From assembly GCA_903813345.2 (NCBI GenBank), contig CAIIXF020000011.1:19763754-19827753 (forward strand): a stretch of 64,000 nt of DNA, written 5' to 3'. The DNA is from Owenia fusiformis. Taxonomy: Eukaryota; Annelida; Polychaeta; Sabellida; Oweniidae. Within the stretch, counting starts at the first letter, position 1. Each line of letters starts with the position of its first letter. This document shows positions 25,201 to 36,639 of the stretch, piece by piece. Position numbers and translations under genes: made by a program. Under the pieces are notes generated by a model that was not told the DNA's origin, did no database searches, and saw only the letters and a list, made by a program, of their open reading frames with translations.

Positions 25201-28200
25201 AATAATTTAACAATACGACACAAATGGTTTATCTCATCAAATGTGCAAATATGAAGTTTGCAATCGATTCAGGTCATACTTAAAATTAAAAGATTGTACA
25301 TTTTTTCATCATTTTTTCCCTACAAAATGGCTATAGAAAAATGCTCCAAAAACAACTTTTACACTTATCAAATATCAAAAAAGTTTGTAAAAACCAAAGA
25401 TTATACTATTATATTTCATTATGTAGTAACATATTTGGATAAGATGCAGGGATGCGTAGGATGTAAATGGATTTTGACAGACACAAAAATACTTCCTGGT
25501 TTGGAATCTATGCCTCTACACTTCATGATTGAATTATGACCCTAATAAGTGGCCTATACATCAATACAGTGCTGAATATAGGTCAACAAGATATTAGTGT
25601 GCATATAAATGTAATAATTGAAGCAGAATACTCATTTTGAAAAATCAGATGAATTATTTTTTTCCCATGGGGAGATCCCAATGGAGGGTGTATAAGGTCC
25701 TTTGTATTTTTCACTCATTTGGAGATGATTATCGATCTCTTTTGATTGATTCTCAAGAAAAATGTCAACGTAATGTAAGGTAGCAAAGTAAGTCACCTTT
25801 ACACATCCATCCATATTACACTGATAACGTATATTCATTGAATGGACAACTTGGAATAGAAGTTCCAAAAACTTGTTAACGACATCACAAAAAATAAAAC
25901 TATTAACCATGTCATTCTAGTCAAGTGATTTACAAATGAATATCTGTCTCTTACAAAAGAAAATAATTTGAGAGAAAATCAATACTAGTAACATATGACT
26001 TATGAAACCTAATAATAATGGTAGCACCAAATGAAAAGGCATACTTCAGACACGATATTACTCTCACATCTGGGACCTTGTGGAATTAAATGACAAGATT
26101 TATGCTTCAGGCCATTTATTTTCTTCTGTTTTTAGTCACTGTTTTCCCCTTAAAGACCCTTTGGGTTATTTTTGAAGGATTCAATAGACTTGATGTCAAT
26201 ATATTATGATTAATCTGGGATTTTACTTTCCACTTTATGATTAAAATCATCCAATCAAACCCCGAGACGAAGTAATTATAAATGAAAAATCAGCACTTGA
26301 TATGCTCAATATACGCATGGTCTTGCTTATAAATAATCAAAGGTTATCTTTTTGATGTCAAGAGAAAATCGTTTTTTTTTCAATACATACAATGTAATGC
26401 AATTACTTATGAATCAATTTGCAAATGTTCAAAAGTCATCCATGGACATATCGGTTTTGAATTGTGAAGGTAAAAGATTTGTAGGATCTGAGTCTCAGGT
26501 AGGATGTGTAAATTACATAACTTCTTGGAACGTAAGACTACAGATTGGGATATTGGGGTTCGTTGTCCTTACGATTGCTCACGCTACAATGTATGCATTG
26601 TGTAGTGTTTGGTTTAAATGCCCCTTGTACTTTGTCCTACATCTAGAATTGCATTCACTTTTTATAATTAAGGGTGTCAGGATGAACATTACTACAGCGG
26701 TGAAAGCAGAACTGCGGGATATTTCTGGTCACCTGACTTTGATAAGCCGTACCCTCCTCTTGTGAAGTGTCGGTTCTTCTTTGAGGGATCAAAGGACGAA
26801 AGGATACGTTTCACATTCAATGACTTTGACCTGGAAAATGGGACAAAGGAAGGGTAAGTTGAAAAAAGTTATCAATCACCAAATATCAAAATTGATTAAA
26901 AAGATCCTGGGTCGTTTGTAAAAAACACACACAACCACAGCAGTACGCGGTACCGGTGTAAAAGGGTAGGAGGTCCTATCAAATTATGGTACTCCTCTCC
27001 ATTGGTTTATATGGTGACCTAAATAAAACTCTTTCTCTTATTATCTTATACGCAATCAGGGCCAGTAAGGGCCATTAAGAAAGGGGACCATAATCCCTGA
27101 GAGACCATCATTTCTTTCACACCGGTTCTACTGGTTACATATTACTCGGATAACAAAATATCAGCTGATTAGATGCATAGTATAAGAATGGACCTATCAT
27201 CTGCGTGTGACGAAGTGCTGTTTTGTCACGTTTTTAGCAGCAGCCAATCAAAAGCTTAATAGCTCTGCTGATGTACACACTACATGCCAAACTTATATTT
27301 GATGTCGTTTATTACAGTGGAAGAGTATATATACAGGGTGGTCCAAAAAGTGAACTGTTGCAACAGCTGAAATTTCCAGTGAAATTGCAACATACCCTCA
27401 ATATCTCCATTAATCATGGACCAATTCTCATGAGATATGGCTCAAAATACTGAATATTAATTTTGCTTTTGTTTTTTGTAAGATATTTATATGAAGGGCA
27501 TCTCAGATTTCGGGTCAAAGGGGCTACGTTTGCCCCCCTCTAACCGTTTGTGAAGGTAACATGCCCCTTAACTGTTGAATGTTTAAAACTGCTTCAAAAT
27601 GGTAAATGAAAGTGTGAAATGTGTTTTCCGCCCAAATAGTGTCTCATTTGTCATTTGGTATGGTTTAAACTTATATCTCTCACTGTAAGCTTGTTAGGCA
27701 TGTTTCTTCAAAATTCAAGACTGAGAATAAATTATGACATCAACAAAAAATTAGACATTTCTCCACAAGATGTAATAATACGAGCTAATTCATATATGTT
27801 ATTAAGGAAAATATAGCCTGTTGGAGGGGTTCACCTTTTTTGGACCACCCTGTAGAGATTCGATCCCTTACTTAATTTGCAGGAAGATCCAGAAACAATG
27901 GATTAAGCGTATTCTGTCTCATTAAACCATTTTCATTTCCGAGTTCGATATTTATAATCATATTCCTATTCTTCTTTCTTTCAGACAGTGTGTGAAGGAC
28001 TACGTTGACATATACTCAATAGATGATACTGATTTTAAAAATCCTTTGATCAGAGTATGTGGTAACAATAAACCAAATCCAGTAGTAACCCTCCACTCCA
28101 GAGCAGAAATAGTATTTACGGCTGATCGGTACTCTAACGGGCAGAAAGGCTTCCATATGAAATATGAATTTCTAGATGAGCGTAAGTATCTTATTCTGCC

Positions 28201-31200
28201 TCAGAACACAGTAATATATAACTGTTTTTGAATAAAAAACCAAAGCAGAATAAAACAATGGCAGATCTTTCTAGGAAGTTTAATTTTAAAGAGATGGCTA
28301 CGATTTTAGATATTTGAAAAGTTTCGCCATGGAGAGACGCTATTTGATCACTAACAACTAACAAGTATTTTCAAAAGACCAAATCCTGCAAATTGATTTG
28401 CTGTCACGTTTAGATTGAATCGTATGAATCCTAAAAATTGTCAAATAACTCTGGAAGCACATGTCTTCTTTCTCATTTATCATGAAAGATCATAAAAGTT
28501 TTGGATTTATCAAACCAATTAGCATCGGACAATCTATCTGCTTTGACTGACTCTAAGAGCGCCAAAATGTAATTACGATCACCAGGCTTATTCTAGTTGC
28601 ACTTCAAAGTGTCTAATGGGGATATTGCAAAATATAATTCACAACATTGACGGACGAGTTGCTGAATTTTCCAATATTAGTAATGAAATTACAGGGTGAC
28701 TCAGGAATACAATGAAAGTTGCTTTAAATAAGACACATTTAGACTTCAGTTTACACCCACTACGTTAAGAAATGTCATCATCGGAGAAGAAAAAAGTATC
28801 CTTTTTCATAAAACTGATCATATTTTCAACAGTTTGAGATTGTTAAATGTTTATGAAATTATCGATACAACTATTCTAACCCAAACACTTCAATTTCCAA
28901 AATAATTAGAAGAACTCAGAGAGTTGTGAAAAGTATATGGCATGAAGGGCGTGTTAAAAGTACATAACAACAATATCTTGGTGCATTTCGAACACAAAAT
29001 GCGCTTCACCTCGTCGTTTTTTTCTGGATTCCTCTACGTACCTTAATGGGAATCGAGGTTGATGGATGGTGTAAAATTATTATTAATAATTTATTCACGA
29101 TTTCACGACGATATTACTCACAATGTCGGAAATATGAAATATTTATGTTAAATTTTTAAATCGTCGTGCTGTCAAGAAGTTTTGAGAAGTTCCAAATCAT
29201 GTTCAGATGAAATGTTGCGAGTTATTGCAACTTTGGGCATTTCTGCGTAGCATAGTCGATGTTTCTATGAGAGAAAGGTTCATATTCTGTCAACACGTCG
29301 AAATAAATGAGAACTCACAAACTTAGCGCCAATATAACTGCAATTTTAATTAAACCGTGTTAATATTAAACATGGTCAATCTTTTAATAACACCATTATA
29401 AACATCTTATCAGTCAGAAATTGAAACTGTCACCTCGAATCTTCTATCTACAATGCTATAAAACGTGAATGATTTTTTTTTTATTCCTTTTTATTCATTG
29501 AAAAAACATTTGAAATCAGTTACATTAACATAATACAATATACATAATATCATAGGAGTCACACAATTTTCCATCATATTCTTTTAAGGCATCCAACCAC
29601 ACTAGTCTAATCAATTCTAGTACCCATAATTTCCCACCTTTTTTCCCTGCCTATTTGCTTATCAATACAATAAGATATTACGTTTGCTTTAAATCCTTTA
29701 AAGGTAGGTCTTAACATCGAGTATTTGCATAGATACACATATCTTTTAAATATACTCCATATATTAAATCTCTACAGGCATAATATAGAATATTCGTTCA
29801 CTCGACTCCCGTCTTTCTGAACACAGGGAAGACAGTGCTTGCAAAGATGAAATATCGACCCATACAATTACCTCACAGTACCGAATTACAGTTCAAATAG
29901 TCACAGTACATTAATTTGTAGTTTTTGGCAATGAGTGGTATTTCCAGTGCCTCACTATGTAGTTTACGGTGTTTCTCTAAATCTGTGCCAATTATTGATA
30001 TTCCCCATCTAATATTTTTTATTTAGGATGGTCACCGTTCACATCAGACCAGCGTTGTGGGTCCACCTATCTCAACGGGAGAGGAGGAGTGATTGCTTCA
30101 CCCGGGTATCCCTTTGCTTACGATGAAGGGACTGAATGCTCCTGGATGATCCGTGTGGAGGAAGACAAAACTATTCTTCTGAATATTGTTGAGCTGGATA
30201 TAGGGGTAGAAGGTGATATTACGTGTTTATGCGTTCTTATATTAAGTGTTATAATAGACTAATAGACATGATAGAAATCAGTTACTGTAAGATGTGCAAG
30301 GTATACTCCACATATTATATTTCAATAAATGAATTTATTCAATTATCCAAAAACAAAGTGAGAAAATTAATAGAAACATTCTATAAGCCATGATCGAGTA
30401 AGAGTCGTAGTTGATTAACTTTGCCTTTTATTTCAGTTCATTGCGACAGGTCAGCTGGGTATCTTGATATTTATAACGGATTTGCAAGTCTCACTAGGCA
30501 ATCGGATTTGGTCCAACGATTCTGTGGACAGACTATTTATTACAAGGGTGTTAAAGACCTTAGCATTCGTTCAAAGTCATTTAGAATGACCCTCAGGTGA
30601 AAATATATTTACCTACCATGTTAGTTTTAAATGCATTGTAATGACCGATCGATCGAATTATAGCATATTATTAACTTGCAAACGGTCACATCGCTGTAAA
30701 GTTTTTAAACGTTTTAGATCCACAATACTCATCCAAAGTGACACAAGCTCCTCATGTAATGTGTACGTGCCAAACTTATTACGACAGTTTGTTGATTCAA
30801 CATGCAATCCATTCATTTTAGGTGGTTTGGTGGCAGAATTCCTAATTTGAAGGGCAGCACGGGATTCAAGCTGTCTTGGACTGAAGTTTATATTCCACAA
30901 AAAGGCGGTAGGGACTACACACAATACTCATGAAAATATCTAAAAAATGATTGTGTTGTATAGGATATGTCGATTAAAATGCAATCGATTAATTTAGAAC
31001 AATGCTTAACTAGTCGTGTTCAACCACCGATCACCAAATTTTAAGCATTTCTTCCTGATGGCGTATGTCAAGGGAGTCGCCTTTTTATTTTCCAAGCATT
31101 TCTTCTCGGTGGTTTGTGTCAAGGCTTTTGATACCGAGAGTCGGTTATGTATTCGCCTTTTTTATTTTCAACAGAGCTTTGTCCCGGTTTTCAATGTAGA

Positions 31201-32755
31201 GGGGGCAAATCCTGCGCTGATTCAGTGGGTTTGCTGTGCCGCAACTTGCCAGAGTATTGCATTGACGAGACGCTTACTTGTAATGATCTACCCAACTGTG
31301 ACATACTGGACCAAAGTGACGAAGCTCATTGTAAGTAAAGGAGAATGAATAGTGATTTATGTAATATGGAAATTGTATAATAAACTGTCCATTTTAGTCC
31401 AACATTGGAATTCCTATATATAGTGTCAAAGATTCGAACATGACTTTATTCACGCCTTCTATAAACTGTAAACAAAGTCAACATTTCACCCGGGGTATAT
31501 TCGCGAAGAATACCCCTGGTAATACGTGTAATGTGTGACGTCATAACGGCGGGTCGTAGTAATGGCGGACCATACTGAATATTCCAAACATTTTGGTGAG
31601 TTTTCATGTTCGAATCGTAATATAGACCTTGTCGAATACACCCCTTAGGGCTAGGCACAATAGCTTTCGAACCCCTCACTTCCTTCGGTCGTTCGGGGTA
31701 CAGAAAACGTTTGTGCCTAGCCCTGCGGGGTGTATTCGACAATACTGCCCCTGCTCTTCGGTCTCTATTTCTTAAATAAAACAGTAATTATTACACTTAG
31801 CGAATTCCACATAAGATATGCTGCATGTAAAATCTAATCGATTGCATCAAGCCATATTGTTATCATATTTCTAAAACTAAACGTTACGTTGTATGAAAAA
31901 ATGTATATTGGTTGAAAAATGGTTCTGTAAAATTGAAAAATCAATCCTTCATTGGTTTTTCCGGAATTGAGTTTGATCAGTTAACTAAACTTGAACCGAT
32001 AATGATCAACATGTGAATGGTAAAACACAACTGACCGAGCCGATATCACAATTTACACAAATGACCGTGCACTAAAATGTTAAAAGGTGAAATGCAAGTT
32101 AATTTAACATACGTTCATTTTTTCAGGTTTGACTCCATTACTTCTTGCAATATGCATAATACTCCCCCTCTTAGCAGTTGTTGGACTTATTGTGGCAATA
32201 TGCATCTTCAGAAGAAAGCGTCGACATCGAAACACAACACACAAAACTGAATCAAAGAAAGTAAAAGAAAGAGATAGAACTTTAGAATTAGAGAAACTTG
32301 ACACAAGTCCAAGATTGACAGCCAGACCAGGGGAACAATATTCGAAACCAATTCGTAAGAAAAGCTCTTGTAGTCCCAATGGTGACACTGAACGAAAGGG
32401 CTCAAACTCGAGTTTACGAAAAAGTTTGACAAATGAGCTCAATGTGAAGTTTACTCATACGAATCGGCATACGATTTCGCCATCTATTAAAACCTCTCAT
32501 AAAAAGGATTATAAAAAGTCACCCGATCCACCAATGTATAATTACCATCCTGTCCCAACATCAAACGGACCAGGATCATGTGGTATAGGCCCATACGATG
32601 GCTCTGATGTGGACCAAGACTTAGTGGATTTTCCTCCTCCACCTTTGGATTATCCTCCTCCCATAGATTACCCAACATCGCCTGGAAGTCACACATATGT
32701 AAATAAGAACGCTCAAGTTATATCGCCAAATAAATCTAACCACAGTATTGTATAG
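22282..32755 (+). CDS. NETO-like CUB-CUB-LDLa single-pass membrane protein
   Basis: Exons 22282-22333, 26673-26853, 27985-28181, 30027-30212, 30437-30596, 30822-30907, 31175-31330 and 32127-32755 join in consistent phase to 548 codons plus stop. Order: signal peptide (MMYILVVWCSFMVYVANG), CUB1 (about 19-141, four Cys), CUB2 (about 153-282, four Cys), LDLa (about 290-340, ending CDILDQSDEAHC), a ~27-residue transmembrane helix (341-367), a basic stop-transfer RRKRRHR, and a ~180-residue Ser/Lys-rich tail with FPPPPLDYPPP. The tail ends SIV, a class I PDZ-ligand pattern. Domain order and length match neuropilin/tolloid-like (NETO) proteins, which are auxiliary subunits of kainate-type glutamate receptors. 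That role is inferred from architecture; another CUB/LDLa receptor remains possible. The start is the first ATG of an ATGATG pair directly before the signal peptide. Confidence 0.85.
25176..25278. repeat. Perfect 25-bp inverted repeat in CUB gene intron 1
   Basis: tatgacctgaatcgattgca(aactt) at 25176-25200 is repeated exactly in inverse at 25254-25278, with a 53-base spacer. It may be a minimal MITE or a cruciform-forming site in the 4.3-kb first intron. No function is evident. Confidence 0.7.
26953..27125. mobile_element. CCGGTGTAAAAG MITE, copy 1
   Basis: 173 bases bounded by ccggtgtaaaag and ctttcacaccgg. The interior word cagggccagtaagggcc is shared with a 172-base copy at 56984-57155 at about 88% identity. 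It lies in intron 2 of the CUB gene. Either CCGG is a 4-bp target duplication or it is part of the terminal repeat. Confidence 0.75.
27334..27852. mobile_element. TA-flanked MITE with CAGGGTGGTCC ends
   Basis: cagggtggtccaaaaagtga at the left and tcaccttttttggaccaccc(tg) at the right are inverted repeats flanked by TA on both sides. At 519 bases without a conserved frame, it fits a mariner-derived non-autonomous element in intron 2 of the CUB gene. Confidence 0.75.
29472..29765 (-). mobile_element. LINE 3'-end fragment (minus)
   Basis: A T-rich run at 29472-29485 (a poly-A tail read on the minus strand) is followed by sequence that aligns with the LINE fragment at 36751-37187, for example 'cccaccttttttccctgcc', 'ctttaaatcctttaaagg' and 'gagtatttgcatagat' equivalents. 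It lies in intron 3 of the CUB gene. The rightward extent is unclear: 29930-30020 may also be retroelement-derived. No target duplication was found. Confidence 0.45.
31629..31742. repeat. 114-bp palindrome with TTCCTTCGGTCGTTCGG loop
   Basis: ttgtcgaatacacccc...agggctaggcac pairs with gtgcctagccct...ggggtgtattcgacaa. The loop cacttccttcggtcgttcgg recalls the loops of the other palindromes (cactcgttcgcttcgctctc) without matching their arms. It lies in the last intron of the CUB gene. Confidence 0.75.
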
Positions 32756-32860
32756 TAGTCCTCGCTCACGCTGATCACTTTGTGCATGTACACATTAATA
32801 TTCTTCGTAATATCACGCAATATCTAGAACGACATGTAATAATGCTTTTATATGTAAGTA

Positions 32861-32866
32861 AATAAA
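32861..32866 (+). terminator. Poly(A) signal, CUB receptor gene
   Basis: AATAAA lies 106 bases after the stop codon, followed within 15 bases by overlapping AATAAATAAATAAA copies. It is the first consensus signal downstream of the coding region. Confidence 0.6.
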
Positions 32867-32880
32867 ACTGAATAAATAAA

Positions 32881-33852
32881 TAAAAAATGAATAAACGAAC
32901 CTAAAGTGAATCTCTATTTCTATTGGATAAATACGGCCAACTATGTGCTCCATTTGATGCTTTAAAAGGGAAAATTTTACATATTTGTAAAAAAATAATT
33001 AAGAAAAACAGACGTTTGAAAATTGACAAAATATTTAATATTTAAAATTTAGAAAGCTTTAAATAAAATCATCGTGGTAAGCCATGTTAGCTCATTTTCC
33101 CTCAGTTAATAGCAAGATAAACAGCGCTCGCTGATAATCTAATAAGCAAGTCGGAATTTAAACAATTTGTGTACTCTTTGAAAGAAGATTTAAATTGGCA
33201 AAGGTTACTCATCACTTTACCAAACCTAAACTGTGATTTATACTGTTTGTTGGAAGTGCATCCATTTGAAAGAATAACACAGCATTCAAAACTATGACAA
33301 TCAGAACGAATTTGAGACGTTTACAATTTTTCATTATAATTATATTAATTTTAAGGAGCATTGTTATACATAAACATATTTGGTAGGGAATCATAGTGAT
33401 ATTTGGCATGGAGTCATAATCACTATCTCATTCATCCAATAAACAAGACATTTGGAGGAGAGAACAATTTATTCTCAGTGAAAAGAACATTAGAATTAAT
33501 CGATGAAATATACATTTCCATACGTATTATTTTGTGAAACGCTTAACTTCAACATACTATACAGTGGGACGGCACATTGCCTTAACCCATCAGTTTTATG
33601 ACGTGCACTTCCGCGTGGGACAATATTTTTACAGCGGGAATTTCAAGTTTTTGTCAGTGTAGGCATAAAAAGTTGCGGTCCTCACGCGTTTTTTAATATT
33701 TTCATTTAAAACTCGCAAGAACGGTGCTTTGAATCTAGCTCTATACTCTTTCAAAACTTCATGTATAATCAAGACAGTTGAACTGTTTATTGTTTTGTCG
33801 TGAAAATGTTATTTTTTAGTTTATTAATAGTACGTTCACGTACGTACACAAT
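32881..33852. other. Intergenic, no feature recognised
   Basis: A+T-rich sequence after the CUB gene 3' end, up to the left half of the MITE broken by the LINE. No ORF of interest and no recognised repeat. Confidence 0.4.
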
Positions 33853-36271
33853 AGGGAGTTTAAGCTTTTTTTTATTTTTATTTTTTTTATTTAAGCAATT
33901 TTTCCTTGGCTGTGTCCATTTAGACATTAATAGCCAAATTTTTACATGATATTAATAGGCAAATTAAGCATTAATTAACTTCCTATGTGTGTCATTCCCA
34001 GAAATGTTAGCTTCTATCGGTCTCTGACAGCCATCTCCAGATATTTACAGCTAAGCTGTAACAAGGAAAAGTTAGTTTCGGGGGGATAATATTTGGAGCC
34101 ATATAGGAAAGTATTTATCTTACAGGTTTGATTCATGTCTTTAAAATGAAGTAAAGGGTAATCTTTGGACAATATTTCTACTAACTGATTGATGAATGTT
34201 TTAGTGAGATCACATCTAAATAGAAAGTGTCTTAGTGTTTCTGACTCTTTTCCACAGGCACAGATAGGAGTAGGATGGGTGTTAAAATTATGTGAGTGAA
34301 GTTGTGAGTTTAGAAGCAAATCACATCTTAATCTATTTAAAAACATTTCTTGATTTCTGGTAATTTCCAGAGAAACGGTTGATATAATATTATTCTTAGA
34401 GGCGAGACTTCTAATTTTTGATTTAAAAATTTCAATGCTTTCAGATTGTTTTGTTTCAGCAGAAATGTTGTTCCATTCTGTTATACACTTAAATACGCAA
34501 GATCTCGACAATATAGTGCCACGTGCCCTTGGTAGTTTAAAGTCGAAGCGATTCCTGAGGTCTCTGCGATGGTCGTCAATGCGTCCGTAGCGTTCAAAGA
34601 TTTGCTGGATATAGGCGGGGCATGATTTTCGAGAAACTTTATACATGAGGTTAAAACGGGGGGGGGGGGTGAGCGTCTTGTTTCGAGTGGTAACCAGTTT
34701 AAACAGTGCAAAACTTTAGAATTGTTAGAACCGTAAATAGAACCTGAAACGATAATGCCTGCTTTATATTGTAAAGTATCAAGAAGTCTGAGCTTTGTCA
34801 TGTTGCCACACCCATAAATAATATCACAAAAGTACAGATGGGGTTGAATGAACGATTTAAGCAGTGTGGATAGGTGAACTCCCGAGACCTTAAGTGGGTT
34901 TAGAAGTTTATCGACGCGAGACACGAGCATGCTTATATGAAAGTTAAAAGTTAACTTGGTGTCCAAAATGAGTCCTAGGTGTTTATGGTAAGTGGGGTAT
35001 ATAAGTTTGGGGTATGGGTTTGTCATCAAGATCAAGTGGATAGTCGTTTAGGAAGGAATTATTGCCGTGGAAGATGACACGTGCACTCTTTGATGCGTTA
35101 AATTTGAGGTTCCATTTGTTTGACCAAGAAATAATGTTGTCCATGTCCTCTTGTAGGGTTGTCATTTTTTCAATATAGAGTAAGGACAATATAGAGTAAG
35201 GACAATAGACTGATGTATCATCGGCATAGATAAAGCACTTATTGGTAATATTATCGGGCATATCATTGATATATAAGAGGAAGAATAAGGGTCCAAGAAG
35301 AGATCCCTGAGGAACACCGGCATTGATATAGTTTTCAGGTGATAGCTCAGAGGTGTGACCATCAATAAAACACGTACTTTCAGATTTTTCAAATATGATT
35401 TGGTGAGACTCAGTATATCCGCGCCAAGACCATATCCTTTGAGTTTAGCGTTCAAATGAGTATGTGGTAAAGTGTCGAAGGCTGCTGAGATATCAAGAAA
35501 GACTCCAGACATTTGATCACCATTGTCGATACAAGTAGTTAAGTAGTCAATAATTGAGATAAGTTGTAGCTGAGAGCTGTGACCGGGGAGGAATCCGCTC
35601 TGGAATCTATACAGTAGATTATTATCGGTTATGTGCTTGAAGAGTTGATTGAATATAATACGTTCAAATACTTTAGACATTGAGCTAAGAAGAGTAATAG
35701 GACGATAGTTGACAACATTAGATTTAGACCCCTTTTTATGGATGGGAACAATATTGCCTATTTTCCATGATTCTGGATATTGTTTCATATCAAAGATTTT
35801 GTTAAAAAAAAGTGCAAGTATTTCAGATAATTCTGGAGCTGCTATCTTTAACATGTTATTGCTTATTAGATCGGGTCCTGATGCCTTAGTCTGTAGATAG
35901 TTTATTCAAGAGAATATTACATCTGCTAGGAAAAGCTACTTTTGGCAGGTCATTTTCTAAGTGATATTTACTTGTGAAATGGTTGAGGAGGATATTTGCC
36001 TTATCTTTGCTGAGACTGACAGGATTGTCAAATTGGTCATTCAAAACAGGGATTCTAGATCTACATCTAGAACCTAAAAGATTGGTTATAATACTCCAAT
36101 ATTGTTTGTCCCCAGGGTTAAGGTGAAGTTTATCAATTTGTCGTCGTTTAAGGGAGTTTAAGCTTGTTTAACCTAAACGTGAAAGGAATATATTTAAGCG
36201 ATGCATTTGTTTGGGCGATTGTTCGAACGTATAGGTTGGCGTTTCGACTTTATATGCAATCCTAAACTCCC
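33853..36271. mobile_element. Small GGGAGTTTAAGCTT MITE split by a LINE
   Basis: The left end agggagtttaagctt is at 33853-33867. The same 15 bases recur at 36151-36165 and continue as a MITE to 36271 (taaactccc). Joining the parts gives a ~121-base element related to the intact copy at 44863-44992 (shared gcgatgcatttg and gttggcgtttcga words). The insert between them is the LINE. Confidence 0.8.
33868..36150 (-). pseudogene. 5'-truncated, frameshifted non-LTR retrotransposon
   Basis: Minus-strand pieces (35162-35854, 34983-35261, 34481-35035, 34014-34646) form a reverse transcriptase. They show NYRPITLLSSMSKVFERI, the F-D motif FLDISAAFDTLPH, FIYADDTSVYC (YADD active site), and a C-terminal region with the CACGKESETLRHFLFRC zinc-knuckle-like pattern typical of Jockey/CR1-like LINEs. 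The endonuclease half is missing (5' truncation at 36150). Frames are broken near 35375, at a 16-bp duplication (35170-35205) and at a G-run (34659-34668), so it is inactive. The 3' end is an A/T-rich tail at 33868-33895. A 15-bp target duplication flanks it. Confidence 0.9.
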
Positions 36272-36639
36272 CATTCTCTTAAAAACGTGTAGCATGACCT
36301 CCATATTATACAAAAACTACTACCTTGTTCAGGCGGAATTTGAGCGAATCGCATATATCTTAATATTTATGTTTATGTTAATACATATAATATTAAACAT
36401 ACCTAGATTTAATTTATGGAGTTTGCATTTGATCTGTAATCATGATCAAGCAAAAAATAAATGTTATGACAAATGAAGTATATTTATTTTGTAAGCAATT
36501 TGACATTTGTTGTGGAAAATTATCTACTTTATGACTTTCATTAATAGTTGAACATTTATAGAAACACACAACTGATATTGAAATACGTTGTCTCAAAACT
36601 GTAGACTGTCGCAAAGGCTTCCAAGCATTCACATTCAAC

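Noticed and set aside
25258-25539. 93-codon plus-strand ORF in CUB gene intron 1
   Set aside because: It starts inside a perfect inverted repeat, has no recognised content and lacks consistent splice or start context.
31446-31742. 98-codon minus-strand ORF
   Set aside because: It lies over the 31629-31742 palindrome and in an intron of the CUB gene. The open frame follows from the inverted repeat.
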